Shown here in pieces: positions 35,815 through 44,790 of a stretch of DNA of 64,000 nucleotides; position 1 is the stretch's first letter, and every line of letters begins with the position of its first letter. The notes beneath the pieces were generated by a model. The model did not search any database, was not told where the DNA came from, and worked only from the letters and a program-made list of their open reading frames with translations. A program made the position numbers and the translations under genes. Source of the stretch: an uncultured Collinsella sp. (GTDB lineage: Bacteria; Actinomycetota; Coriobacteriia; Coriobacteriales; Coriobacteriaceae). The DNA lies in contig CABQMF010000004.1 in assembly GCA_902465265.1 (NCBI GenBank), positions 19,941 to 83,940 on the forward strand, read 5' to 3'.

Positions 35815-36531
35815 TTAGAACAGGAGGGCGTAGATGACCGCCACGACGACGGAGGGGAGCATGTTGGCCGTGCGGAAGGTCTGAGGCCGAATAAGGTTAA
35901 CGCCGACGCAGAAGATGAGCATGGAGCCCACAAGCGAAAGGCTGTCGAGGGCTGCGGTGGTCATGATGGGGGAGAGTGCGCCGGCAAAAAGCGTGATCGT
36001 GCCCTGGAATACGGCAACGGGCAGGGCCGAGAAGATGCAGCCGCGGCCAAGCGAGGCCGTCATGGTGCAGACGATGATGCAGTCCAGCGCGCCCTTCAGG
36101 GCAAGCGTGGACCAGTCGCCGAGCAGGCCGTCCTGAATCGATCCTACGATGGCCATGGCGCCGATACACACGGTGAGCGATGCCGAGACAAAGGCGTTGG
36201 TGAACTCGTTGTCGCCTTCGCTGCCGGTTTTGCGCTTGAGCCATTCGCCGAGGTTCTCGATGGCGGCCTCCAGGTTGATGGCCTCGCCGATGAGCGAACC
36301 GAGGGCAAATGAGACGATAAGCATGGTGGTGCCGGTGGTCGCCAACGCTTCTCCATCGATAACGAGCATCTTTTGCATGGTGCCGCCCAGGCCGATAAAC
36401 AGGACGCACAGCCCTGACGCCTTCATGAGCGTGTCCTGGATGCGGGGCGTAATGAAGCGCCCACCCATGAGGCCAAGCAGACCGCCCGCGATCAAAAGCG
36501 CGACGTTGATGATCGTTCCTAAACCCGGCAT
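35815..36531 (-). CDS. DUF554 family membrane protein
   Basis: This 238-aa integral membrane protein has six to seven hydrophobic segments. The N-terminal MPGLGTIINVALLIAGGLLG and the central GALDCIIVCTMTASLGRG region are typical of DUF554. Function in the family is unknown; transport is likely. ATG 36531 follows CAGGAGGG. It lies 89 bp beyond the start of the TerB operon with no clear link. Confidence 0.88.
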   Translation of the reverse strand: MPGLGTIINVALLIAGGLLGLMGGRFITPRIQDTLMKASGLCVLFIGLGGTMQKMLVIDGEALATTGTTMLIVSFALGSLIGEAINLEAAIENLGEWLKRKTGSEGDNEFTNAFVSASLTVCIGAMAIVGSIQDGLLGDWSTLALKGALDCIIVCTMTASLGRGCIFSALPVAVFQGTITLFAGALSPIMTTAALDSLSLVGSMLIFCVGVNLIRPQTFRTANMLPSVVVAVIYALLF

Positions 36532-36620
36532 GAACCCTCCTGTAATTGATGCCAACGCGGCAATCGTAGCAGAACGGGGAAGGGAGCGCTCAGTATCCGA
36601 GCCAAGTGGCGGTTAGCGGT

Positions 36621-38024
36621 CTAGGACAGGACGGGGCTAAAGTCGAAGCGCAGCGTCATGAGGTGCTGCGGGGATTCGATGGCTGCGGCAATGATGTCGG
36701 CATCTCGTGCACGATCGAACCCTTCAAGTTCCATTTGATAGGGGAAGTCTTCTTGGATACCGATGCGACGCGGAACCAAAAGCTTGGTTCCGTCGAATTC
36801 TTCGGTTCGCGTTCCGTCTGCTGCAACGGAATAAAGGTGTAACTTGGCGGTCGTTGTGGCATCAAGTGCCGAGATAGCTTGGATATCGTTCGATGCGCTC
36901 CTTGCTCCCACTGCTGTAAGTGCCGTAGGCGCGACGACTTCACCCGAAGGCAAAAAGACGAGCTCGACGGTATTGGGGAATGCGATGAGGATATTTTTGC
37001 GGCGGGGCGCATTGGCGGCGACTGGCACAATGCTTGCGGCATCGACGGTTTCCGTGTGGTCGAGCGCGACCATCATGCAACAGTTGCCTTCGTCGACATC
37101 TGGGGGAGCGGCAAATTCCGGGCCGTCTTTCGGTTGGGGATCGCCTAGTTCGGTGGTGGTGCCGCCTGGCTTCTCCAAAGGAGCCGTAGCGTTGTCTTCC
37201 GACGATGCATCGTCTGCATCGTCAACATGTGCCGGTGCGTCTGCGACCTCGTCTTTGGGGGATTTGTCATTATCGCTCGATATAGGAGCAGCAATCCCGA
37301 CGGACCCCACTCCGTGCCATGTCATTTGGAGCAGCGCCGGATCGGCGAGAATGCGCTGCACGCCCGGCTCCTGGGTATCGATATTGATGGGGGCGGGTTC
37401 TGATCCGCGCGTGAGGTTAAGTGAGCCCTTCTGTCTGGTGCTTTGAGCCTCTTGGTCGTCCGTGTCGCCAGCGTAGAACAGCAAAGGCGCATCTCCCGCT
37501 GCGATGGCTTCGGTGTCCGCCTTGGTCAGTCTCAGCGATGCCGTAAAGGAGATGATGGGCTGCGCGCCATCGACATTCGAGGGAACGCAGCCCAGGCATA
37601 CACCTCCTCCTTCTTCTTCATAGGCCGCGCTGTCGAAGACGACCTTCGCCCCGTTCGCCGAGTCATCGACCGAGGCAATATCGATGCGCAGCTCTAAGTC
37701 GCATGGGTCGCCATCGGCGTCGACCGCGGCCGATTTCCATGTGCAGATGGCACAACCTGTCTGGGGGCCGTTCTCCTTGTCCGGTCGCTTGGTATCCACG
37801 ACTATCGAGTCGACCGTATTGCGGTGAAGGCATCCCGAGGTTCGGACCGTGGCGTGTGCGAGCGAAAAACGTTGGCAGGTGACGATACCCGACGAATCCG
37901 CCACGGGGTTCAGAGCTTGCGGTGAGGAGTTTGCCGTGGCGGGCGTCGCCCAAGCGGCGAGAGGCATACCGCTCGCCAGTGCGCTGCAGAGCGCGGCAAC
38001 GGGCAAAAGGTTTTTGGGTGCCAT
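36621..38024 (-). CDS. Large secreted protein of a cell-surface locus, unknown
   Basis: This 467-aa protein has a signal peptide (KNLLPVAALCSALASG, cleavage near AWA-TPA, about residue 27). The mature part holds paired cysteines (CAIC, CLGC, CC), suggesting disulfides or metal. An acidic, Pro-rich linker (about 255-310) separates two beta-rich halves; the second has repeated LxLYSVAADG / VELVFLPSGEVV strands. No sorting signal or C-terminal anchor. ATG follows AGGAGAACC. It is the last gene of a five-gene minus-strand set (39797 to 36621). Not recognised as a named family. Confidence 0.65.
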   Translation of the reverse strand: MAPKNLLPVAALCSALASGMPLAAWATPATANSSPQALNPVADSSGIVTCQRFSLAHATVRTSGCLHRNTVDSIVVDTKRPDKENGPQTGCAICTWKSAAVDADGDPCDLELRIDIASVDDSANGAKVVFDSAAYEEEGGGVCLGCVPSNVDGAQPIISFTASLRLTKADTEAIAAGDAPLLFYAGDTDDQEAQSTRQKGSLNLTRGSEPAPINIDTQEPGVQRILADPALLQMTWHGVGSVGIAAPISSDNDKSPKDEVADAPAHVDDADDASSEDNATAPLEKPGGTTTELGDPQPKDGPEFAAPPDVDEGNCCMMVALDHTETVDAASIVPVAANAPRRKNILIAFPNTVELVFLPSGEVVAPTALTAVGARSASNDIQAISALDATTTAKLHLYSVAADGTRTEEFDGTKLLVPRRIGIQEDFPYQMELEGFDRARDADIIAAAIESPQHLMTLRFDFSPVLS

Positions 38025-38063
38025 GGTTCTCCTATCTATTCCGCGTACTCCGGTTATGCTTGG

Positions 38064-38324
38064 CTATTGGTTGCGTTTGATGTGCAGGCCAAGGCACGTC
38101 AGTCCTGCTCCCACCGTGGCGGCGCCCACCGCAATGAGTTGCCGGGTGTCGCTCGTCTGAGCGAGCGGCTCGTGACGGCTGCCGCGATTAAGGCCCGAAA
38201 GGTCGACGGTCACTTCTGTGGCCGCCTGCGCTTGCTCTTGTTGAGCAAAGGCCATGGCAGGTGCGGACGCCAAGATGCCGACGATGGCGGCCAGTGCAAG
38301 CGCCTTAGGACGTGGCGTGCGCAC
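38064..38324 (-). CDS. Small surface protein with LAQTS sortase-like tail
   Basis: This 86-aa protein (GTG start assumed) has a signal peptide (ALALAAIVGILASAPAMAFA) and a short mature part of about 30 residues. Its end has the layout of a cell-wall sorting signal: LAQTS, a hydrophobic stretch (LIAVGAATVGAGLTCLGL) and a basic tail HIKRNQ. LAXTG-like motifs are used by class E sortases of actinobacteria; here Ser replaces Gly. The gene overlaps the end of the 200-aa gene by 20 bp. The start is uncertain; the frame is open back to 38390. Confidence 0.5.
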   Translation of the reverse strand: MRTPRPKALALAAIVGILASAPAMAFAQQEQAQAATEVTVDLSGLNRGSRHEPLAQTSDTRQLIAVGAATVGAGLTCLGLHIKRNQ

Positions 38325-38907
38325 CGGGCTCGACCGTCCAGGTGATGCTTGCCACTTGGTCTCCCGTACCGGTGGCGTGGTAGATGTCACGCGTGACGCG
38401 GGCGACGTGGCCGCTCACATTGAGCTTGATTTTGTCCGTTCCGTCGGCAATGCCCTGGTACTTCATGTCGAAGTTTGCGTCTTTGGAAAGATCGAGGCCC
38501 GTAGTCTGAGTCGCCGAGCTGACATCCTTTTCTGCCTTATCGGGGCCAACCTTAAAATCGATGGAGTTCTGGGCCGAGCCCGTCTTTGCGTCTGCAACGA
38601 TTGTCCAGTCATTCTTGGCCGTGACCTTCATGTTGGTGACGTGGATGCCGTATGCCGAGAGGTTGTCGATGGTAATCGTCTTGTCGGAGGGTCCTACAAG
38701 CGTTCCGTCGGCTTTGGCGGCAAAGGGGATGACCGTTGGCGCCTTAAACGAAACATTGCTAATGTCGGCCTTCACCGTCACATCGGTGGTTCCAACGCGC
38801 ACCTCTGCCATGGCCGCCGTTGGCGCGGCGCCCATCGCAAGTGCGAGCGTAAGCCCTGCGCCCACGGCGAGTGCCCTGGCTCCGCTCAGGTTCATGGGTG
38901 TGTTCAT
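38305..38907 (-). CDS. Secreted 200-aa beta-rich protein, unknown (WxL/TasA-like look)
   Basis: This 200-aa protein has a signal peptide (ARALAVGAGLTLALAMGAAP, cleavage near AMA-EVR at about 35). The mature domain is rich in Thr/Val/Asp strands (VTVKADISNVSFKAPTVIPF; TITIDNLSAYGIHV) and ends SITWTVEPG. This resembles secreted camelysin/TasA- or WxL-like domains, but I cannot assign it. ATG follows AAAGGAT. Genes on both sides also encode exported proteins, so a surface fibre or complex is a reasonable guess. Confidence 0.6.
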   Translation of the reverse strand: MNTPMNLSGARALAVGAGLTLALAMGAAPTAAMAEVRVGTTDVTVKADISNVSFKAPTVIPFAAKADGTLVGPSDKTITIDNLSAYGIHVTNMKVTAKNDWTIVADAKTGSAQNSIDFKVGPDKAEKDVSSATQTTGLDLSKDANFDMKYQGIADGTDKIKLNVSGHVARVTRDIYHATGTGDQVASITWTVEPGAHATS

Positions 38908-38994
38908 AATCGATCCTTTCTGCTCGTCACGGACTGCTTCCGTGATGGTTGGACGAATGGGGGCAGGGTGCTGCCCCTGCGAGCGCGTCGGCCG

Positions 38995-39504
38995 CTAGCC
39001 TTCTGCCTGGGCCACCCGCACTTTGACGCGCGTCGGATTGCCATGGGTGTCGTAGGTCTTGGCATCGAGTGCCTGAATCTCGATATATGCCTCGCCTTCT
39101 TGGATATCGCCGGCGGGGCAGGTCTCAACCGTCTTGCCGGCTTCGACCACACCGGACTCATAGATGGTCTCGTCGTTTTGAATCACACGGAAGCGCTGGG
39201 GAAACTTGTTGTCTTGGACGTTTTGCACGTTGACGCGCAGCTTGCCGCCTTCCTGCAACTGTGCGACCGGCGCGACCGAGATCGTCATCATGTTGTCGCG
39301 GACGATGGCGTCGAGCTCATCCTGGATTTCTTGGCGCGATTTACCTTCTGCCGTCGTGACTGAGGCGCCCGCTTCGGGCACGGGCTGCGACTGCCATGCG
39401 TATAGCCCTACGGCGATGAGGGCGCAGACGATAGCCAGGCAGACAACGACGAGTTTCTTGCGACGCCCCAGTCCTGCAAGGCGGGGCGGCTTCTTCGCGC
39501 TCAT
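38995..39504 (-). CDS. Membrane-anchored extracytoplasmic protein, unknown
   Basis: This 169-aa protein has a basic N-terminus (KKPPRLAGLGRRKK), one membrane segment (LVVVCLAIVCALIAVGLYAW, about 17-36) and a beta-rich outside domain of about 125 residues with a single Cys (ETCPAGDI). The start overlaps the stop of the 98-aa gene (ATGA). It is the first exported product of the surface locus. Confidence 0.65.
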   Translation of the reverse strand: MSAKKPPRLAGLGRRKKLVVVCLAIVCALIAVGLYAWQSQPVPEAGASVTTAEGKSRQEIQDELDAIVRDNMMTISVAPVAQLQEGGKLRVNVQNVQDNKFPQRFRVIQNDETIYESGVVEAGKTVETCPAGDIQEGEAYIEIQALDAKTYDTHGNPTRVKVRVAQAEG

Positions 39505-39797
39505 GCGGCGTCCTTGGTGGTGTAGACGCGTGCGAACGTGGACGGGTCCGCTCCAAAGAGCATGTGAAGCATCAGGCGGCGCGAATAGATGAGCTCGTCG
39601 AAGTCGTGAGGGAGCTCGATGTTGTGGATACGCGCGATGTGGTGGGCGAGCGCCGAGAACGACTCGGGGTCGCAGATAACATCGGTGGTGACGTGGTAGA
39701 CCGCCGTATCGGGGAACGCCTCTTCGTCGAAAGGCAGGAGATAGGGATCGTCGTCGACCTCGATGGCGACGCCGTACTGGGGCCAGTAATATGCCAT
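39501..39797 (-). CDS. Small acidic protein (98 aa), unknown, first in the surface locus
   Basis: No signal peptide or membrane segment is seen. It has an acidic N-terminal half (IEVDDDPYLLPFDEEAFPD) and a helical C-terminal half with HHIARIHNIEL. ATG 39797 follows AGGGAGG. It is translationally coupled to the membrane-anchored protein. A cytoplasmic partner or regulator is possible; nothing in the sequence decides. Confidence 0.6.
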   Translation of the reverse strand: MAYYWPQYGVAIEVDDDPYLLPFDEEAFPDTAVYHVTTDVICDPESFSALAHHIARIHNIELPHDFDELIYSRRLMLHMLFGADPSTFARVYTTKDAA

Positions 39798-40143
39798 GGG
39801 AACCTCCCTGCTTCTGGGGCCAAAACTTCCATTGGTTTTGGCTGTCGATGTCGACCGTATCAGTCACTACTTGACCAATTTCTGACCAAATGCTTGACGG
39901 ATTGACATCTCCGCAGGTAAAAGATGGCAAAAATAACTTCAACTTTTTTCGAGCGACAATTGCGTGGTCGCTGGCGGTAAAGCGACATGTGTCAAAAGCA
40001 TCGTCTGCCGAGGAAACCTTGCCGCTCGCCGAATTGCACGAACGTAAAAATCGCCAATTATGGAGACGGTCTCGAACACGTCGACGAAACGATGCGGTAA
40101 CATCTCCCTGCAAACACTGTAGTTAGCTAAAGGGGGAGTTCGC
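39798..40143. other. 346-bp divergent intergenic region, surface locus / lactate dehydrogenase
   Basis: A hairpin GCCAAAAC / GTTTTGGC (39819-39842) lies in the leader of the surface operon. Two direct TGACCAA repeats follow at about 39872-39890. The right part is AT-rich and should hold the promoter of the dehydrogenase gene. No small gene was found. Confidence 0.5.
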
Positions 40144-41745
40144 GTGTCGGCAACTATCAAACCCTTCACCGACGAGTTCGAAGAGTATGGCCGCGATGAG
40201 TCTCGCACATCGGGCGAGGCCTCGAGCATCTCGTTTCCGACAACGGAGGACGAGGTCCGCGCCATTTTGAAAAAGCTCCATGCCGAGCGTGTCCCGGTGA
40301 CGGTTCAGGGCGCCCGGACCGGTCTTGCCGCCGGCGCCGTGCCTCATGGCGGTCACGTTCTCAATACTTCCCGCATGAATCGCTACCTAGGCATTCGCCG
40401 CGATGAGCAGGGCCGCTTTCTTTTGCGTGTGGCGCCCGGCGTCGTGCTGTCTGAGCTACGCAAGCAACTGGGCAAGAAAGTGCTGCCGACTGTCGGCTGG
40501 GACCAGGCATCGCTTGAGGCCTACGAGGAGTTCCAGGAAGCCCCCGAGCAATTCTTTCCTACCGATCCCACCGAGGCATCTGCCTGTCTGGGCGGCATGG
40601 CGGCATGCAACGCTTCCGGCGCCCGTAGCTACGCTTACGGCCCCATGCGCCCTCACGTCACGGGCCTTCATGTCGTGCTGGCCGATGGCGACCTGCTCGA
40701 GCTTCACCGTGGCGAGGTTTTTGCGCAGGGTCGTCGCCTTTCGCTCGTCACGGTGCAGGGCCGCACGCTCGAGCTTGACCTTCCCGGCTACACCATGCCC
40801 AAGACCAAAAATGCTTCGGGCTATTTCGTTGCTGACGATATGGATGCCATCGATCTGTTTATCGGTGCGTGTGGCACACTCGGCGTCATCACCGAGCTCG
40901 AGATTGCCCTGCAGACGGCGCCTGCGGTCGTTTGGGGCGTGAGCTGCTTCTTTGACAGCGAAGACAAGGCCGTGTCCTTCACCGATTCCGTGCGTCCCGT
41001 CCTGTCCCACGCGGCTGCCATCGAATATTTCGATGCGGGCGCCCTGGATATACTGCGTCGTCAGCGTGAGCAGTCGACCGCGTTCGCCTCGCTGCCGGCG
41101 CTCGACAAAGACGCCAAGGTCTGTGTCTACGTGGAGCTCGACTGCGACGACGAAGTCCAAGCGACTGAGGAGCTGTATCACTTGGGGTGGGTACTGGAGC
41201 TTGCGGGCGGCAGCGACGATGCGACATGGGTCGCGCGCACCGAGGTCGATCGCGAGTGTCAGCGATTCTTCCGCCATGCGGTGCCCGAGAGCGTCAACAT
41301 GCTCATCGACGAGCGTCGCCGCACGGATCCCACCATCACCAAACTGGGCTCGGACATGTCGGTGCCCAACGCACGCTTGGCCGATGTCATCGCCCTTTAT
41401 CGTCGCACGTTGGCCGAAAGTGGGCTTGAATCTGCCGCCTGGGGGCACATCGGTAACAACCATCTGCATGTGAACATTCTGCCGCGCGATGCGCAGGATT
41501 ACCGCCGCGGCGGAGAACTCTTTGCCCAGTGGGCTTCCGAGGTCACGGTCATGGGCGGCGCCGTCTCCGCCGAACACGGCGTCGGCAAGATCAAGGCGGG
41601 CTTCTTGGAGACGATGTACGGTCACGAGGCCATGGTCGAGTCGGCGCGGCTCAAGCTCCAGCTCGATCCTGCCGGGCAGCTGGGTCGCGGTAACCTGTTT
41701 TCGGAGAAGCTCTTGGATGAGCTCGTCCAGAAAGGGGGTGCGTGA
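40144..41745 (+). CDS. FAD-linked (GlcD/LctD-type) lactate dehydrogenase
   Basis: This 533-aa flavoenzyme has a PCMH-type FAD domain (VPVTVQGARTGLAAGAVPHGG, about residues 49-69; DPTEASACLGGMAACNASGARS, about 139-160, with GACGTLGVITE) and a C-terminal FAD-oxidase domain ending HGVGKIKAGFL. GTG 40144 follows AAAGGGGGAG. It is followed directly by etfB and etfA, whose EtfA carries a ferredoxin domain. This is the gene set of the electron-confurcating lactate dehydrogenase LctBCD of Acetobacterium, which drives lactate oxidation by NAD+ with help of reduced ferredoxin. Lactate as substrate is inferred; another 2-hydroxyacid is possible. Confidence 0.85.
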   Translation: MSATIKPFTDEFEEYGRDESRTSGEASSISFPTTEDEVRAILKKLHAERVPVTVQGARTGLAAGAVPHGGHVLNTSRMNRYLGIRRDEQGRFLLRVAPGVVLSELRKQLGKKVLPTVGWDQASLEAYEEFQEAPEQFFPTDPTEASACLGGMAACNASGARSYAYGPMRPHVTGLHVVLADGDLLELHRGEVFAQGRRLSLVTVQGRTLELDLPGYTMPKTKNASGYFVADDMDAIDLFIGACGTLGVITELEIALQTAPAVVWGVSCFFDSEDKAVSFTDSVRPVLSHAAAIEYFDAGALDILRRQREQSTAFASLPALDKDAKVCVYVELDCDDEVQATEELYHLGWVLELAGGSDDATWVARTEVDRECQRFFRHAVPESVNMLIDERRRTDPTITKLGSDMSVPNARLADVIALYRRTLAESGLESAAWGHIGNNHLHVNILPRDAQDYRRGGELFAQWASEVTVMGGAVSAEHGVGKIKAGFLETMYGHEAMVESARLKLQLDPAGQLGRGNLFSEKLLDELVQKGGA

Positions 41746-41747
41746 AG

Positions 41748-42563
41748 ATGAGCGATTTCCATATGGTGGTGTGCGTCAAGGCGGTGCCGGGCAGCACCGA
41801 GGTCAAGATGGACCCCAAGACCAATACCATCGTGCGCGATGGCAAACAGGCGGTCATTAATCCCTTTGACGCGAGCGCTTTGGAATGCGCGCTGGCGCTG
41901 AAGGACGACTTTATCGGCTTTGGCATGGACGTGCGCGTAACGGTGGTGTCGATGGGCATCCCCGCGACTGAATCGCTATTGCGCGACTGCATCGCCCGTG
42001 GCGCCGATGACGCACTGCTGCTAACCGATTGCGCCTTTGCAGGTGCCGATACCCTGGCAACCACCTATGCCCTCAAGTGCGGCATCGAGGCGCTCGACGA
42101 GGACTTCGACCTGCTCATCTGCGGCAAGATGGCGGTGGACGGCGATACGGCCCAGATTGGTCCCGAGCTTGCCGGTGCCTTTGAGATTCCCTGCGTGACC
42201 GACGTGAGCTGCGTGCAGAGCGCGGGCTTTACGACCTGTGGTTCACTGGCGCTTGTTCACGGCTGCGATGCCGGCGAGGAGACGGTGTATCTGGAGATGC
42301 CGTGCGCGATGACGACTGCCAAGGAGATTGGCCAGCTGCGCATGCCGAGCATTGCCGGTATTCGTGCGGCCGAGGAGGCGGACGTGCGCGTGGTCAACGC
42401 TGCCGACGTGAACGCCGACCCCGCGCGCTGCGGCCTTGCCGGCTCACCGACACAGGTCGTTCGATCGTTTGTGCCCGACCGCGACCAAACGTGCGAGGCC
42501 GTTGACGGAACGGCGTCCGAGCAGGCGGCAAAACTTGCCAAGATTATCGAGGGGGTGGCATAG
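41748..42563 (+). CDS. etfB: Electron transfer flavoprotein beta subunit
   Basis: This 271-aa protein has the EtfB pattern: VVCVKAVPGSTEVKMDPKTN at the N-terminus, NPFDASALECALAL and the AMP/FAD-binding LLICGKMAVDGDTAQIGPELA. ATG 41748 is 9 nt after GGGGG; GTG 41742, which overlaps the dehydrogenase stop, is too close to it. The dimer with EtfA carries electrons between the dehydrogenase and NAD/ferredoxin. The etfA start follows the stop with no gap. Confidence 0.94.
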   Translation: MSDFHMVVCVKAVPGSTEVKMDPKTNTIVRDGKQAVINPFDASALECALALKDDFIGFGMDVRVTVVSMGIPATESLLRDCIARGADDALLLTDCAFAGADTLATTYALKCGIEALDEDFDLLICGKMAVDGDTAQIGPELAGAFEIPCVTDVSCVQSAGFTTCGSLALVHGCDAGEETVYLEMPCAMTTAKEIGQLRMPSIAGIRAAEEADVRVVNAADVNADPARCGLAGSPTQVVRSFVPDRDQTCEAVDGTASEQAAKLAKIIEGVA

Positions 42564-43769
42564 ATGAGCGGACTGATTATCGATAGCGAAGCCTGTATCG
42601 GCTGCGGTCGCTGCGTTCGCGCCTGTGCCTCTGGCGGCATCGTAGTGGAAGGCGAGCGGCCCAACCGTTGCGCCCGCGTAACCGACGGCTGCATCCTATG
42701 CGGCGGGTGCGTCGACGCTTGCCCCGTCAATGCCATTTCGATCGAGCGCGACGAGGCCGCCGGCGCGGTTGACCTCGATGCGTATCGAGATATCTGGGTA
42801 TTCGTTCAGACCGACGAACACGATGTCGTGGCCCCGGTGGCCTACGAGCTCATGGGCAAGGGCCGCGAGCTTGCCGATGCCCGTGGTTGCCGTCTGGTGG
42901 CACTGGTCGGTATGGGCCCCGAGGGTTCTCTCGGTGACCTGGAGCATCTGGTTTGCGCCGGTGCAGACGAGGTCCTGGTCTGTCGCGACGAGCGCCTGCG
43001 CCAGAACGACGCGGGGGTCTACGCCTGGCTAATCTGTGATTTGGTGGCAGAGCACAAGCCCGAGGCCATTCTGTACGGTGCGACCGCCTTTGGCCGCGAA
43101 CTGGCGCCTGGCGTTGCCGTGCGTTTGCAGACGGGCCTTACGGCCGACTGCACCGTGCTTTCGATGGATACGGAGACGGGCCTGCTGCAGCAGACGCGCC
43201 CGGCGTTTGGCGGCAACTTGATGGCCACCATCATTTGCCCCAACCACCGTCCTCAGATGGCAACGGTGCGCCCCGGCATCTTTAAGGCGCCCGAGTTTGA
43301 CTACAGCCGCTCTGGCACGATTACCCAGGTATCCCTTGCGGAAGACGCCAAGACTCGTGTCGAGATCTCGATTCCCGCCGAGGAGTGGGGGCAGCAGGCT
43401 TCGATCGCCGATGCCGAGCGCCTGGTCGTGGTGGGTCGCGGCATTGGTTCCAAGAAAAACCTGCCGCTGATGCGGAAGCTCGCCGAGGCTCTGGGAGCCG
43501 AGCTTGGCTGCACGCGACCTGTCGTGGAGGCCGGCTGGTTGGAGTATCGCCATCAGATTGGCCAGACGGGCGTATCGGTTTCGCCCAAGCTTCTCGTGAG
43601 TATCGGTGTTTCGGGCGCTATCCAGCATCTTGCCGGCATCGGTGGGGCGGAGTGCATTATCGCCATCAACGAGGACCCGGATGCTCCCATCTTTGGTGCT
43701 GCCCAGTACAAGGTTGTCGGCGATGCCGTTGAGGTCGTCGAGGAGCTGCTGGCCCAGCTTGAGCGCTAG
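42564..43769 (+). CDS. etfA: Electron transfer flavoprotein alpha subunit with N-terminal 2[4Fe-4S] ferredoxin domain
   Basis: This 401-aa protein begins with two Cys clusters, CIGCGRCVRAC and CILCGGCVDACP (about residues 11-53), that bind two [4Fe-4S] centres. The usual EtfA follows, ending in the FAD domain (GRGIGSKKNLPLM; IGVSGAIQHLAGI; INEDPDAPIF). EtfA with such an added ferredoxin domain is found in bifurcating lactate dehydrogenase complexes, where it links ferredoxin to flavin. Its stop overlaps the convergent HD gene by 4 bp. Confidence 0.94.
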   Translation: MSGLIIDSEACIGCGRCVRACASGGIVVEGERPNRCARVTDGCILCGGCVDACPVNAISIERDEAAGAVDLDAYRDIWVFVQTDEHDVVAPVAYELMGKGRELADARGCRLVALVGMGPEGSLGDLEHLVCAGADEVLVCRDERLRQNDAGVYAWLICDLVAEHKPEAILYGATAFGRELAPGVAVRLQTGLTADCTVLSMDTETGLLQQTRPAFGGNLMATIICPNHRPQMATVRPGIFKAPEFDYSRSGTITQVSLAEDAKTRVEISIPAEEWGQQASIADAERLVVVGRGIGSKKNLPLMRKLAEALGAELGCTRPVVEAGWLEYRHQIGQTGVSVSPKLLVSIGVSGAIQHLAGIGGAECIIAINEDPDAPIFGAAQYKVVGDAVEVVEELLAQLER

Positions 43770-44578
43770 ACGCGCGCCAGCCAGTCGCGCATCTCGTCCT
43801 TTAGGCGCCCCCAGGTCGCCTGCGTGGCGGGATCGGTAAAGGGGCGCGTAATGCCAAAGGGCGCGTCGAGCAGGCGGTAGATATCGCCCTGCTCGCGTGC
43901 CAGCGCGCGGCTCGCCGGATAGACGAGCTCAAACATAAAGCAGATGAGTCCCACCAGGTAGTCTGCGGGCTCGTCGCGTTCATCGCGTGCGACGCAGCGG
44001 TGCTCGTCAAAGGCGGTAAGCGCCGGTGTCGAGAAGCGGCTGGCGAGGAACGTGTTCTCATCCACCTTGAGGATGGTGTCGACGGTGCTGTCGGCGATGG
44101 TGCGCATAATGTCGATTTTGTCGCCATCGCGTACGATATCGCAGAAGCACCGTGTACGCTCGTCGAGTTGTGCCGGCAGGCGAAAGTCACTGTGATAGGC
44201 GATGCTCGCGCGGATGAGCTCGTCGTGCTCTTCGGTCTCGATAAAATCTCGGATGCTTGTTGTGGCGGGCGCGTCGTCGGGGTTCTCGCCAAAGAGGACC
44301 TCGACGCCCAACGCCGCATGGCTCATGCTTTCGGCATCCTTAAACGTATCCCAGCGTCGCAGCTGCTCAAAGCGGCCCATATCGTGCAGCAGGCCGCAAA
44401 GCCAAGCTAGGTCAATGTCCTGCGGTGACCAGCCCTGCTCACGTGCCACGGTATCGCACGCTTCCGCCACGTGATAGGTGTGTTCGATCTTGAGTGCGAT
44501 GCGCGGATTGGCGGCATCGTAAGCATCGGTATAGCGTTTGAAGGCCGCGGTCGCCCGGGCCCGATCGATAGCTGTCAT
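43766..44578 (-). CDS. HD-domain phosphohydrolase
   Basis: This 270-aa protein has the HD metal set: KIEHTYHVAEAC (first His), LCGLLHDMGRFEQ (His-Asp, about residues 61-73), and SHAALGVEVL with a later YHSDFRLP. The fold suggests a metal-dependent phosphatase or nucleotidase for a nucleotide or signal molecule; the substrate is not known. It is convergent with etfA (4-bp overlap) and divergent from kdgT. No ppGpp synthetase domain is seen. Confidence 0.85.
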   Translation of the reverse strand: MTAIDRARATAAFKRYTDAYDAANPRIALKIEHTYHVAEACDTVAREQGWSPQDIDLAWLCGLLHDMGRFEQLRRWDTFKDAESMSHAALGVEVLFGENPDDAPATTSIRDFIETEEHDELIRASIAYHSDFRLPAQLDERTRCFCDIVRDGDKIDIMRTIADSTVDTILKVDENTFLASRFSTPALTAFDEHRCVARDERDEPADYLVGLICFMFELVYPASRALAREQGDIYRLLDAPFGITRPFTDPATQATWGRLKDEMRDWLARV

Positions 44579-44790
44579 AATGACTTCCTAAAAAGCTGTG
44601 TCTTTCGATCCGGTGGCAATTGTAGGTGAACTCGGTTACTGCCGGGCGATGATTCTGCCATGTCGTTGCCTGACCCAACGAATCGAATTTCTCACCGAGC
44701 CGGTCTGCTTCTTCTGGTACCATGGTCAAACTTTACTGTAGCAAAGCGTGACGTGGGCTTTTGTTCTGCGTCAGCGGAAATGGGGGTTTC

